Shown here piece after piece: positions 1 through 9,217 of a DNA stretch of 64,000 nucleotides. Source of the stretch: UBA4971 sp900019985 (GTDB lineage: Bacteria > Bacillota > SHA-98 > UBA4971); NCBI GenBank assembly GCA_050949175.1, contig JBMNFG010000009.1, positions 1 through 64,000 of the forward strand, in the 5' to 3' direction. Position 1 is the stretch's first letter. Each line of letters starts with the position of its first letter. The notes below the pieces were generated by a model. It made no database searches. It worked only from the letters and a program-made list of their open reading frames with translations, and was not told where the DNA came from. A program made the translations under genes and the position numbers.

Positions 1-39
1 CCCTGAATCTAGCGCGTCTGCCAGTTCCGCCACTTCGGC
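1..39 (-). tRNA. tRNA-Leu(CAG), 5' part only, runs off the window start
   Basis: Read on the minus strand the first 39 bases give GCCGAAG, then a D-arm beginning TGGCGG and an anticodon stem CTAGA followed by loop TTCAGGG, which places CAG at positions 34-36. The long D-arm and the sequence around it are those of a class II leucine tRNA. The variable arm, T-arm and acceptor 3' side lie outside the window. Isotype confidence is good; the 3' end cannot be checked. Confidence 0.85.
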
Positions 40-227
40 ACTTTTCTTTCATATGCTGTTTGCGGAAGAAAACCATTGAATGTGCGATTTGATGATAGCA
101 AAGCAAAGCCTCTATGTCAAGGAGTTTTCAACTGCCAAAAGCGGGGCTCATGCATGTGGCTTTCCGGCTTCTCGCCGCTTCTTGAACGTAACCACACAAA
201 AGGCGGAGAAAAGAGACAAGCAGATGA

Positions 228-256
228 TTGCAATGGGCAAATCTGTGTGCTAGAAT
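228..256 (+). promoter_or_regulatory. Promoter of the tetR envelope operon
   Basis: TTGCAA at 228-233 and TAGAAT at 251-256 are separated by exactly 17 bp, a good housekeeping-sigma promoter. The predicted start of transcription, near 262-264, lies just before the inverted repeat at 271-286, so a protein bound there would block the polymerase. No experimental support is available. Confidence 0.6.
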
Positions 257-270
257 TATCCTTACTAGGT

Positions 271-286
271 GACTGACTGGTCAGTC
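271..286. promoter_or_regulatory. TetR-type operator (perfect inverted repeat)
   Basis: GACTGAC-TG-GTCAGTC is a perfect 7-bp inverted repeat with a 2-bp centre. It sits immediately downstream of a well-formed promoter and 150 bp before a tetR-family gene. Repressors of this family commonly bind such 15-18 bp palindromes and control themselves and the next genes. The inference is autoregulation of tetR and of the envelope operon behind it. Confidence 0.65.
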
Positions 287-435
287 TGTAAGTCGGCGAA
301 GTGAGCCTAAGCCGGGGAAACCATCAGGCTGACTAGGAAAGTCAAGTTTATCCGGTAGATGAAGCCGCATCGGAATAGATGAAATCTGCCGCAGTAGTGG
401 ATGAGACAAAACCCTAAGGAAAGAGTGGGGAAGCA

Positions 436-1029
436 ATGGGTGCTAACACTGATACCCAAGAATCCGGTAAGCGCAAGCTGATCTTGGAAGGCGCTCTCAG
501 AGTCTTCTCGCAAAAAGGCTTCCACAACGCAACCGTGGAGGAAGTCGCAGAAGCAGCGGGAGTTGGGAAGGGAACGGTTTATTTATATTTTACCAGCAAG
601 ACAGATTTGTTCGTTTCTGTTGTCGAGGAGAAGCTCAAGGAACTTAAGGAAGCCCTCACAGAACACATTGAGAATATCGAAGGCGCATGCGCTAAACTGT
701 CTGGAGCCATCAAGCTGCATTGGGAGTTTTTTAACCGGTCAAGGGAATTTGTCCAAGTGATCTTGAGTGACTTGAGCGGGATGGAAAAGGAGCTCGACGA
801 AAGGACGCGCGAAGCAAGGACTGCATTTGTCGCAGTTTTGGAGTCTGTTATCAAGGAAGGTATAAGTGGCGGTGAATTCAAGGAGATCGAGCCCAGAATG
901 GCCGCTTACGCTATTGAAGGCGCAATCAGCTTTGTTGCTTTTGCCAACCTCATGAACGAACTTGATGAGCCCAGCGCATTCGATGTATCGGAATTGGCGG
1001 ATCTATGCCTCAGCGGGCTGTGTTGCTGA
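436..1029 (+). CDS. TetR/AcrR-family transcriptional regulator
   Basis: This 197-residue protein has the classic layout. An N-terminal helix-turn-helix spans about residues 15-59 (ATVEEVAEAAGVGKGTVYLYF, with the recognition helix around 43-52), followed by an all-helical ligand-binding and dimer domain of unknown ligand. The start ATG has GGGGAAG just upstream. A promoter and a perfect palindrome lie 150 bp before it, suggesting self-repression. The next genes, in the same direction, are an MMPL pump, a LolA-like protein and an outer-membrane barrel, so the likely job is sensing a lipid or hydrophobic compound and releasing expression of that set. The ligand is not predictable from sequence. 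Confidence 0.9.
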   Translation: MGANTDTQESGKRKLILEGALRVFSQKGFHNATVEEVAEAAGVGKGTVYLYFTSKTDLFVSVVEEKLKELKEALTEHIENIEGACAKLSGAIKLHWEFFNRSREFVQVILSDLSGMEKELDERTREARTAFVAVLESVIKEGISGGEFKEIEPRMAAYAIEGAISFVAFANLMNELDEPSAFDVSELADLCLSGLCC

Positions 1030-1140
1030 CGATTTTGCAGAAACAACGGATCCTGTGCGAGAACGAGAGAGTAATGCAGCATGCTATCTTGCTTGAATCA
1101 ACCAGGTATCACCATACAAAGGCGGAGGGTTGAAACGATA

Positions 1141-3477
1141 ATGAAAAGACTGTCAGGTATTATTACCGGAAGACCCTTGGGTGTCTTTATTGTCCTACTC
1201 GCAGTCTCTTTTTTGCTCGGGATGAATATTCGGGGTGTGGACTTGAAGGTAGATACCGAATCAATGGTGCCCAGGGATGACCCGGTGATTCAGGATCTTA
1301 TAGAGACTGTGGAAGACTTCGGGTCTCAGGATATGATGATGATAGCTATCAAAGCTCCTGTGTATAGCAAAGACACGCTTGCAAAGGTACAGCGCATTGG
1401 AGAGCAGTTATCTGATCTGCCGGGCGTTGACAGCGTAGTGACTCCGTTGGATGTCCAGGTTATCCGAGGAGACGAGTTCGGCCTTGAAATCTCGCCGGTC
1501 GCTTATGGAGCGCCTGAGACTGCGGAAGAAATCGAGGAGTTCAGAAAGGCGCTTAAGGATAGCCCTCAAGGCTCTGCAATGGTATCTGAGGACGGAGACG
1601 CCCTTGCGATATTTATCACGTTAGAACCCGGGGTTGTAGCTTCCCTTGAATCGCAGGACCTTGCGAGAGATATCGAGGCAATAGCGTTCTCGGAAAAAGC
1701 GCCCGGTGAGGAGATATATGTTGTCGGTGAGGCGTATCTCGGGTACGTAGCAACAAACAACATGCTCCGCGACCTTAAAATACTCTTTCCCCTTTCTCTT
1801 GTAGTCGTTGTTGCCATCCTGTACATAAGCTTTGGAAGTATGTTTGATGTTGCAGCTCTTATCATCACGATTCTCATGAGCCTTGCCTGTACCATAGGCC
1901 TTATGGCGGTCCTCGGGTACGATATCACGATAGTATCCATGATCCTGCCTATCATCTTAGTATCAATGGGAAGCGCGGCCGGAATCCATATATTGAACCG
2001 TTTCCATGAAGAATCAGGCAAAGGCAGGTCTCCGGAAGAAGCAGTAAAGCAGGTGATTCATGAGTTAACAGGCCCGGTAGCCATGACCAGCCTGACCACG
2101 GCTGTGGGGTTCGCATCTTTTGCCACGTCTTTTATCAGCCCTGTAAGGGTATTTGGAATATTTGCAGCAGCAGGCATTATGATTAACTTCCTTATTACAC
2201 TGACATGTGTCCCATCACTTCTTCTCTTACGAAGCAGAAAGAACAACGGACGCGCCAGGATTAACCGTGTTTTCCTGGAAAAGCGAGACGATAGGCCTGT
2301 TCTAAGCCGTTTTCTGGAGTCAGCTTCAACCACCGTAGTAACCCAGCCTCACAGAGTGATATTTGCCGTGGTTGCAGTAACCCTGATTTTCGCTGCAGGT
2401 ATCCCCGGCCTTGACGTGGAGACCAACTGGATGCAGTACTTCAGGCAGGACAGCCATGCAGTCATGGGCACACGCCTGGTAGAAGAACTGTTCGGCGGGA
2501 CTTACAGCTTGAGTGTGCTGGTGGATACAGGCGAGTACGACGGTGTCAAAGAGCCGGATGTCTTGGAACGTATGGCAAGGCTCCAGGATAGGATGGGCGA
2601 AGTGGATAAACTGAGCTATCCGTCTTCCGTTGCGGAGCTTGTGCGCAACATTAACAAAGCCTTCAATGCCGACGATCCGGCATACTATTCTATTCCTGCT
2701 ACTCGAGAAGCTGTTGCACAGGAACTTCTCCTCTTTACGATGCAGGGAGGAAGCGGGCTGGATTCCATGGTGAGCTACGATTTTCAGAAAGCGCTGGTAA
2801 GCGCAAGGGCTGCCAATGTGCCCACATCTGAACTGGGAGATATCATCGACGAAGTAGAGGCAATCGCTGACGAGGAATTCAGAGGTACGGGTATTAACAC
2901 CAGAGTCGTGGGCTTGCCTAAAGTGATGTTGAGGATGATGGAGAAGTTCATGGACGACCAGACGAGGAGCCTTATCTTTTCGGCTGTAGGAGTGTGGCTT
3001 GTCGTTTTTGCCATCTCACGGTCTGCAATCATTGCGTTTCTCTGTCTGATTCCGCTCTCTGTCACTATCTTAATTAATTTCGGGTTCATGGCATACATGA
3101 AGATACCTCTTGATGTTGTGACGATAATGATCTCAGGAATCAGCATCGGAATAGGCATAGACTACTCGATTCACCTAACAAGCAGGTATCGATATGAGCT
3201 CCGTAACGGCAAAGGCCAGAAGGATGCCTTGAAGGCGACTATAACTTCAACAGGCCGCGGGATCTTTTTCAATGCATTCACATTGATGCTTGGGTTTGGC
3301 CTGCTTGTTCTCTCTACGTTCCGGGCGATATCAGTCTTTGGCATGCTTGTGGCAGGGACGATGTTCACATCCGGAGCCGGAGCCCTTATTCTCCTTCCCG
3401 CAGTCCTTCGGCTGATAGACCCCAGGTATATAAGGGGTGTTGGGAAGGCATTTCCGAAAGGTGAATCGTCGATCTAA
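1141..3477 (+). CDS. MMPL/RND-superfamily transporter
   Basis: A 778-residue inner-membrane protein with the duplicated RND/MMPL plan. One membrane helix near residues 13-33 is followed by a large extracytoplasmic domain, a five-helix bundle at roughly 210-375, a further helix near 420, a second extracytoplasmic domain and a final helical bundle from about 600 to 760. Proton-driven transport of lipids or hydrophobic molecules is typical of the family. ATG at 1141 is chosen over the in-frame ATG at 1081 because GGAGGG lies 11 bases upstream and the protein then begins directly before the first helix. The genes that follow (LolA-like, barrel) make an envelope lipid-trafficking role likely. The substrate is unknown. 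Confidence 0.88.
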   Translation: MKRLSGIITGRPLGVFIVLLAVSFLLGMNIRGVDLKVDTESMVPRDDPVIQDLIETVEDFGSQDMMMIAIKAPVYSKDTLAKVQRIGEQLSDLPGVDSVVTPLDVQVIRGDEFGLEISPVAYGAPETAEEIEEFRKALKDSPQGSAMVSEDGDALAIFITLEPGVVASLESQDLARDIEAIAFSEKAPGEEIYVVGEAYLGYVATNNMLRDLKILFPLSLVVVVAILYISFGSMFDVAALIITILMSLACTIGLMAVLGYDITIVSMILPIILVSMGSAAGIHILNRFHEESGKGRSPEEAVKQVIHELTGPVAMTSLTTAVGFASFATSFISPVRVFGIFAAAGIMINFLITLTCVPSLLLLRSRKNNGRARINRVFLEKRDDRPVLSRFLESASTTVVTQPHRVIFAVVAVTLIFAAGIPGLDVETNWMQYFRQDSHAVMGTRLVEELFGGTYSLSVLVDTGEYDGVKEPDVLERMARLQDRMGEVDKLSYPSSVAELVRNINKAFNADDPAYYSIPATREAVAQELLLFTMQGGSGLDSMVSYDFQKALVSARAANVPTSELGDIIDEVEAIADEEFRGTGINTRVVGLPKVMLRMMEKFMDDQTRSLIFSAVGVWLVVFAISRSAIIAFLCLIPLSVTILINFGFMAYMKIPLDVVTIMISGISIGIGIDYSIHLTSRYRYELRNGKGQKDALKATITSTGRGIFFNAFTLMLGFGLLVLSTFRAISVFGMLVAGTMFTSGAGALILLPAVLRLIDPRYIRGVGKAFPKGESSI

Positions 3478-3517
3478 GTAAGTTGGGGATAAGTAAACGA
3501 ATCGCAAGGACGGTGAC

Positions 3518-4336
3518 GTGGTTATGAAGCTTCAAAGTCAGAAGGTACGGACCTTATGGACCACACTTGGCGTATTTGTCATGTGTATCCTGGTTATGTT
3601 GTCCGGCAGCGTGCATGCTGCAGAGCTTACAGCAAGGGAGATTCTGGACGAAATCGAAAGCATGGCCCTGCTTGCAGGGAGCGGTTCAGCCAAGATTGAG
3701 CTGATAACTGAGAACAAGCGTGGCCAACAGCGCAGTAATACACTTCAGCTCTACAGGACGAAGGATGATGACGGGACAGAGAAACAGCTGCTTGAGTATT
3801 TGCAGCCGGCAGATGTCGCAGGCACAAAGCTGCTTAGCATAACAAGATCTGAAGGCAAGGATTCTGAGATATGGCTTTTCATGCCTGCCCTTGGAAAGGA
3901 AAGAAGGATTGCAGCCCAGGAAATGCAGACTAAGTTTATGGGAACTGACTTTACCTACGAAGAAATATCAGGGACAGCCGCGTACAAAGAAGACTTTGAC
4001 TCCGTGAGGCTGGAAGACGATACATTTGACGGGTACGCGTGCTATGTGCTTGAGCTCACTCCCAAGGGGAAGAGCGAGTACACGTTTGTGAAGATGTGGG
4101 TATGGCAGGACGAGTTTATCCCGGTCAAGGTAGAGTTCTACGGACGCGGTGATAAACTTACAAAAACCCTTGAAACATCAGGTTGGAAGAAGAATGCGGA
4201 AGATAAGTGGGAGCCTTCTGAAGTCGTAATGAGTGATGTCGTAGCAGGCACAAAGACGATAATAAAGATCATGGAGACATCAGGCGGCGAGATATCTGAC
4301 GAGTACTTCACTGTGCGTTATCTACGCAGGCGTTAA
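3518..4336 (+). CDS. LolA-like outer-membrane lipoprotein-sorting family protein
   Basis: A 272-residue exported protein. An N-terminal signal peptide (hydrophobic run about residues 15-30, cleavage near HAA) is followed by a domain matching the LolA-like family (PF17131 type), with the usual WLFMPALGKERRI and FMGTDFTYEEI signatures. Such proteins have the half-barrel fold used to carry lipids across the periplasm. The GTG at 3518 lies 7 bases after AAGGA; an ATG two codons on (3524) is the alternative. It sits between the MMPL pump and the barrel, an arrangement resembling the MMPL/DUF1329/DUF1302 clusters of Proteobacteria, where DUF1329 is also LolA-like. The function is inferred from family and context. 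Confidence 0.85.
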   Translation: MVMKLQSQKVRTLWTTLGVFVMCILVMLSGSVHAAELTAREILDEIESMALLAGSGSAKIELITENKRGQQRSNTLQLYRTKDDDGTEKQLLEYLQPADVAGTKLLSITRSEGKDSEIWLFMPALGKERRIAAQEMQTKFMGTDFTYEEISGTAAYKEDFDSVRLEDDTFDGYACYVLELTPKGKSEYTFVKMWVWQDEFIPVKVEFYGRGDKLTKTLETSGWKKNAEDKWEPSEVVMSDVVAGTKTIIKIMETSGGEISDEYFTVRYLRRR

Positions 4337-4446
4337 GGCGTCTTATGCTGTGTTTCTTAGAATGTATCTTTTAGTTGGACCGGAAGGCCTGATAGCATAG
4401 ACGCGAGCATTAGGCTTCCTATGACCGGAGAGGAGGACAAGACTGG

Positions 4447-6006
4447 ATGAAACCCGGGAAAACGCTTAGATTCAAGACTTTGCTGCCCGTTCTCATCTGT
4501 GCTCTACTGGCGTTGGGAGTGACATCCCAGACTGCACTGGCCCTGGAGTTGGGTCCGACAGGGTTGCGCCTTTCGGGCGAGGTTGCGCAAACAGCATCCT
4601 GGTTTTTCGACCCAGGAGAACTCGTCATCGGTGTCACAAGGTACAAGCTTTCACTGGACCAGAGCTTACGGCGAGCGGGGATAGGGATTGACGGACATCT
4701 TCATGTGTCTGTGAAAGGCTGGTACGACCATGAGGCATCTGAAGGAAAATGGATTGAACTGGGTGAGGCATATGCCGACATATACCACGATCTATTCGAC
4801 TTGCGCCTTGGGCATCAGGTTGTATCATGGGGTACTGCTTATGGATTGAACCCTACAAGCTACGTCAATCCAATGCCGGCTTTGGACACATTGGAGCCGG
4901 GAATGCTTACGGATGCTGCCGGTCTCCCTGTACCTGCTGCTTATGTATCAGCATATCCGTCATGGAGGGATTTGTCAGCTGATATCGGCATGGTGCTGGT
5001 CCTGGATCCCAGGCTTCAAGGAGTGCCGTTACCTAAGGAAGCACAGGCACAGATCTTATACGGTGTCCGTTCGCGCATCAAAGAAGGGCTGGATCCGTCA
5101 GATTTGGCCGGGGGATTAGCCGAGATGATTCTGCCCTGGTTACCCCCGGGATTTACTGTCACCCCAGAGTTCCTGGAGGGATTAGCCCAGATTATTATCA
5201 ATTATGCCGAAGCGCGTCTCGCCGGAGAAGAATTTGTCCCTGAGGTTCCCGGCTCTTTCACGGACCGTTTGGAATTTGCAGCACGCGCAGGTATGAATTT
5301 CGGCATGTGGGACCTGTACCTCAGCGGATTTCGGGGATGGGAGGATGCGCCTGTCCTTTGGGTAGAGGTTGCTCCTTCAGTCGAGTTTACAGAGGGGACT
5401 TCTCTCTCCGGACCATCACCGCCTCCTATAGAAATGATATCAGGGATTTACATGGATCTTTACCCGAAGGCAGCATACCGCAAGGCAACTGCGCTCGGAG
5501 CTGCCGTAAGCGGCACATGGGGCCCTTATACCTTCTGGGGCGAGGCAAGCTACACATGGCCTGATGAGGTTAAGGAGCTTGATCCGGAACAAAACGTAGT
5601 CTTTTCAACCAACAATCCCTACCTGCAATTGGTGATAGGTGCGGACCAAATGTTGGGAAGCGCAGGTGAATACTATGTCATGGGGCAGTACATATATAAC
5701 GGCAGAGGTTCATTGCTTTCACCGTATACCATGCCGGATGAAGAAGGCAACCTCAAGGTCGAGCCAGGGCACTATTTATCTGCAATAGGCAGGGCTACGA
5801 TACTTGATGATCATCAGATCGAGCTTATAAATGTCTTAAACATACGTGATAAGAGCGGGCTTATCATGCCCAGGTATACGTATAAGATAAACCCTATGCT
5901 CAGCACCTGGGTTGAGACTACACTTCTCTTCGGCGAAGAGTCTACGGAGTTCGGCAGCCTGCCCATGAATAAGTATGTGTCTTGCGGGGTTAAAGTTATT
6001 TGGTAA
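4447..6006 (+). CDS. Predicted outer-membrane beta-barrel protein (DUF1302-like)
   Basis: A 519-residue protein with a signal peptide (hydrophobic stretch about 11-32, cleavage near ALA). The body is rich in alternating aromatic and polar strands and the last residue is Trp, the usual C-terminal signature of outer-membrane barrels. The segment at 119-142 (RLGHQVVSWGTAYG then NPTSYVNP) resembles the conserved region of DUF1302-type porins found with MMPL pumps. A preceding GAGGAGGACAAG provides the ribosome site. Together with the pump and the LolA-like carrier it would form an inner-to-outer membrane export path. The exact family assignment needs a profile search, but the outer-membrane topology is a reasonable inference. 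Confidence 0.7.
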   Translation: MKPGKTLRFKTLLPVLICALLALGVTSQTALALELGPTGLRLSGEVAQTASWFFDPGELVIGVTRYKLSLDQSLRRAGIGIDGHLHVSVKGWYDHEASEGKWIELGEAYADIYHDLFDLRLGHQVVSWGTAYGLNPTSYVNPMPALDTLEPGMLTDAAGLPVPAAYVSAYPSWRDLSADIGMVLVLDPRLQGVPLPKEAQAQILYGVRSRIKEGLDPSDLAGGLAEMILPWLPPGFTVTPEFLEGLAQIIINYAEARLAGEEFVPEVPGSFTDRLEFAARAGMNFGMWDLYLSGFRGWEDAPVLWVEVAPSVEFTEGTSLSGPSPPPIEMISGIYMDLYPKAAYRKATALGAAVSGTWGPYTFWGEASYTWPDEVKELDPEQNVVFSTNNPYLQLVIGADQMLGSAGEYYVMGQYIYNGRGSLLSPYTMPDEEGNLKVEPGHYLSAIGRATILDDHQIELINVLNIRDKSGLIMPRYTYKINPMLSTWVETTLLFGEESTEFGSLPMNKYVSCGVKVIW

Positions 6007-6099
6007 ACAAAGGGCTGCTATTCTCAATTCAGGGATTATTTGATAGAATTCTATCAGAGAGTTCTTTGTTTCGTTAACCTGAAAGAGGAGGGTTGCCCG

Positions 6100-6816
6100 G
6101 TGAAGAGAAAAGCTGCATGCAACCTGCTGGTAGGTCTTTGTATCATCATGTTGCTGGTAGGCTCGGTTTTTAGTGTTGAAGCCGCAAGCTTGCCTGAGGT
6201 GCGTATTAATGAAGCGGTGAATGTGTTACGGGAAATGGCTTCGCAGGAAGACTACGGTACAATGGCTGAGCTCCTGGCGAGGGCAAAGGGAGTTGCAATC
6301 TTCCCGTCGGTAGTCAAAGCCGGATTGATGCTGGGGGCAAGGCACGGCAAAGGTATTGTTCTGAAAAGAGATGCAGTGAGCGGACAGTGGTACGGACCGA
6401 ACTTTGTAGAGATAACCGGGCTTTCGTACGGGCTTCAGATAGGTGTGCAGTCAACAGCTCTTGTCCTTGTTATCACAAATGAAGAAGGTATGAAGAGCTT
6501 TGAGGAAGGCAGCTTTACTCTCGGTGGCGATTTAACTGTAGCTGCAGGCCCCCTGGGCCGCCATCTGGAAGCCGGGACAGATATTGGACTTAAAGCTGCG
6601 ATTTACAGTTACTCAATGAGTAAAGGCGCATTCGTCGGGTTTTCTCTGGAAGGGGCTAAGATAAGCCCGGACGATGCTGCTAATGAGCTTTACTGGAAGA
6701 GGTCAGCCTCACCCACCGAACTCCTCAAACAACGGGCGACAGATTCCAGGATAGGCCTGCTTATTCGGGAACTGGATGCGTTGGTGGCTGAAGGAGGAGG
6801 CAGGACCGCGCTCTGA
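6100..6816 (+). CDS. SYLF (YSC84/DUF500) lipid-binding domain protein, exported
   Basis: The GTG at 6100 is preceded by GAGGAGGG with a 7-base gap and starts a clean signal peptide (MKRKAACNLLVGLC, cleavage near VEAAS). The upstream in-frame TTG at 6040 has neither. The mature part is a SYLF domain: LLARAKGVAIFPSVVKAGLMLG, the RHGKGIV turn, and the Gly-rich block ending GFSLEGAKISPD. SYLF domains bind phosphoinositides in eukaryotes; bacterial members are secreted or envelope proteins of poorly known role. As the last gene of the TetR-controlled envelope set, followed by a terminator, it probably works with the same lipid system. Confidence 0.88.
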   Translation: MKRKAACNLLVGLCIIMLLVGSVFSVEAASLPEVRINEAVNVLREMASQEDYGTMAELLARAKGVAIFPSVVKAGLMLGARHGKGIVLKRDAVSGQWYGPNFVEITGLSYGLQIGVQSTALVLVITNEEGMKSFEEGSFTLGGDLTVAAGPLGRHLEAGTDIGLKAAIYSYSMSKGAFVGFSLEGAKISPDDAANELYWKRSASPTELLKQRATDSRIGLLIRELDALVAEGGGRTAL

Positions 6817-6842
6817 TTGGATAAGGCTATTCTAGGTTTCAG

Positions 6843-6880
6843 AGTCCTTTTCGTCTCAGACGGCGAAAAGGACTTATTTA
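6843..6880 (+). terminator. Rho-independent terminator after the envelope operon
   Basis: A perfect 11-bp stem (AGTCCTTTTCG with CGAAAAGGACT) encloses a 10-base loop and is followed by TATTTA. It separates the SYLF gene from tex. Confidence 0.7.
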
Positions 6881-6939
6881 TGGTATGCAGGACTTAGCTT
6901 GTGATCTTAAAGATACTTTGTAAAGATGGTGAACTAATC

Positions 6940-9108
6940 GTGAATAAGCAAACGATAATAGAGAGGATTTCTGCGGAACTTGCTATTCCTGTTCAGAATG
7001 TAACCAATACAGTGGCACTCCTCGGCGAGGGGAACACTGTACCTTTTATCGCCAGGTACAGAAAGGAAGTTACGGGATCCCTAGATGAGGTGGCCATAAG
7101 GTCGGTTGAAGAGCGCCTGGCGTACCTTCGCAACCTTGAGGAACGTAAGGAAGCGGTCATAAGGTCCATTGACGAACAGGGCAAACTTACAGACGAGCTT
7201 CGCGAGGCTATCCTCGGCGCGTCCACCTTGCAGGAGGTAGAAGACCTTTACCTCCCTTATAGGCCTAAAAGGCAGACCAGGGCTAAGAAGGCCCGTGAAA
7301 AAGGGCTGGACCCGCTTGCCGTTTTGATGCTGGAGTCGCAAGACAGAGAAGGAGATATCCGGGAGATAGCATCGGGGTACATAGATCCTGAAAAAGAAGT
7401 GTTCACGGTTGATGATGCTTTGGCAGGTGCACGTGACATAGTAGCTGAGATCATCATGGAAGATGCAAAAGTCAGGGCTATGGCAAGGGCTTTTTTCCGC
7501 GAGCACGGGTTTCTGGAGGCGACAGCTGCCAAGCTAGAGGATGGTTATGCGTCAGAGTATGAAGATTACTATGACTACGAAGAGCAGATTGCCGGTATTC
7601 CTCCCCACAGGATCCTGGCGATAAACAGGGGAGAATCCGAAGGTGAGCTGAAAGTCAAGGTGTTGCGGCCTGACGAGGCTTTGCTCTCGGCTATCCGCGA
7701 GAGTTTCATCACTGAGGATGGCGGTATATTCAGGGAACAGCTTGACCTTGCTATTGAAGACGGATACAAGCGGCTTCTGTCTCCGGCAATAGAGCGGGAG
7801 ATGCGCAGCATGCTGACGGAGAAGGCGGAGGAGCACGCCATAGGAGTATTCGAGAAGAACCTGAGGAATCTTCTTTTGCAGTCTCCTGTTGAAGGCAAAG
7901 TGGTGCTGGGTATTGATCCGGGCTATCGGACCGGTTCGAAGATAGCGGTAGTGGATCCCACAGGTAAGCTGCTGGAGACCGCAACGATATATCCCCACCC
8001 TCCGCAGGAGCGTCGCGACGAGGCTGTGCGGATCATCAGGGATCTCGTAGGGAAGCATAATGTTGATGTTATTGCGATCGGCAATGGAACTGCCTCCCGC
8101 GAGACAGAGGTATTTATCAGCGAGCTTATAAAGGATTCGGGTCTTAGCTTAAGATATGTAATCGTGGATGAAGCCGGTGCTTCGGTCTATTCTGCTTCTG
8201 ATGCAGGGCGCGAGGATTTGCCGGATCTTGACGTATCAATAAGGGGTGCTGTGTCAATTGCCCGCCGGCTTCAGGACCCTTTGGCTGAGCTTGTGAAGAT
8301 CGATCCCAAATCTATCGGAGTAGGTTTGTACCAGCATGACGTCAACCAGGCCAGGCTTGGCGAAGCCTTGGGGAACACAGTGGAATCATGTGTCAACTAC
8401 GTGGGGGTTGATCTTAATACAGCATCTGCTGCTCTCTTATCATATGTAGCAGGCATTTCAAAGAACGTAGCTAAGAATATCGTCGCATTTCGCGAGGAAA
8501 ACGGCGCGTTCAAGGCCAGGAAAGAATTGCGTTCAGTGCCCGGAATCGGTCCGAAAACGTTTCAGCAAGCGGCCGGGTTCCTAAGGATAAGGTCATTTGA
8601 AGATCCCTTTGCCATTACACCTATTCACCCTGAGTCCTACCATGTGGCTGAAGCGGTCCTTGTGCGCCTCGGGTTTTCGCCTGAGGACCTTCTCTCCCGC
8701 GAGAAAGTAACCCAGCTGCGGCGTAAGCTTGTGGATCTTGACATTAAGTCACTTGCGGAAGAGCTTAACACAGGCATTCCCACTCTGGAAGACATAGTAG
8801 ACGCATTGAGGCGCCCCGGACGTGACCCCAGGAAGGAGCTTCCGGGCCCTGTGTTCCGCAGCGATGTCCTGTCCATGGAGGATCTTAAGCCGGGCATGGT
8901 GGTTACAGGAACCGTCCGGAACGTAGTGGATTTCGGCGCATTTGTTGATATCGGCGTTGAGCGGGACGGACTCGTCCATATCTCGGAGATGAGCGATTCT
9001 TTCGTGCACAGCCCGCATCATGTGGTGGCAGTAGGGGATGTAGTCAGCGTGAAAGTGATAAATATTGATTCTGACCGGGGACGCATATCTCTATCGATGC
9101 GGATCTGA
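6940..9108 (+). CDS. tex: Tex-family RNA-binding transcriptional accessory protein
   Basis: A 722-residue Tex/YhgF protein, close to the usual ~720 for Bacillota. It has the N-terminal Tex helical region with the hallmark TVPFIARYRKE, a YqgF/RNase H-like domain (VVLGIDPGYRTGSKIAVVD), helix-hairpin-helix repeats (ELRSVPGIGPKTFQQAAGF) and a C-terminal S1 domain (GMVVTGTVRNVVDFGAFVDI). Tex binds nucleic acid and is linked to transcription and RNA quality control. GTG at 6940 is preferred because the resulting N-terminus aligns with the family. An in-frame GTG at 6901 would add 13 residues with no family resemblance. It stands alone behind a terminator. Confidence 0.95.
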   Translation: MNKQTIIERISAELAIPVQNVTNTVALLGEGNTVPFIARYRKEVTGSLDEVAIRSVEERLAYLRNLEERKEAVIRSIDEQGKLTDELREAILGASTLQEVEDLYLPYRPKRQTRAKKAREKGLDPLAVLMLESQDREGDIREIASGYIDPEKEVFTVDDALAGARDIVAEIIMEDAKVRAMARAFFREHGFLEATAAKLEDGYASEYEDYYDYEEQIAGIPPHRILAINRGESEGELKVKVLRPDEALLSAIRESFITEDGGIFREQLDLAIEDGYKRLLSPAIEREMRSMLTEKAEEHAIGVFEKNLRNLLLQSPVEGKVVLGIDPGYRTGSKIAVVDPTGKLLETATIYPHPPQERRDEAVRIIRDLVGKHNVDVIAIGNGTASRETEVFISELIKDSGLSLRYVIVDEAGASVYSASDAGREDLPDLDVSIRGAVSIARRLQDPLAELVKIDPKSIGVGLYQHDVNQARLGEALGNTVESCVNYVGVDLNTASAALLSYVAGISKNVAKNIVAFREENGAFKARKELRSVPGIGPKTFQQAAGFLRIRSFEDPFAITPIHPESYHVAEAVLVRLGFSPEDLLSREKVTQLRRKLVDLDIKSLAEELNTGIPTLEDIVDALRRPGRDPRKELPGPVFRSDVLSMEDLKPGMVVTGTVRNVVDFGAFVDIGVERDGLVHISEMSDSFVHSPHHVVAVGDVVSVKVINIDSDRGRISLSMRI

Positions 9109-9217
9109 TAGATGCGACCCTGGACTTCGACTTCTTGCGCTACAATTCGGAAGGATTTGACTTGAAGTTGTAGAAGAGCCTGAAAGGAACATCAGACGCA
9201 GAAGGAAGGTGAGTGTT

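Noticed and set aside
76..276. 66-codon frame before tetR
   Set aside because: It covers the promoter and touches the operator, lacks a ribosome site and has no recognisable features.
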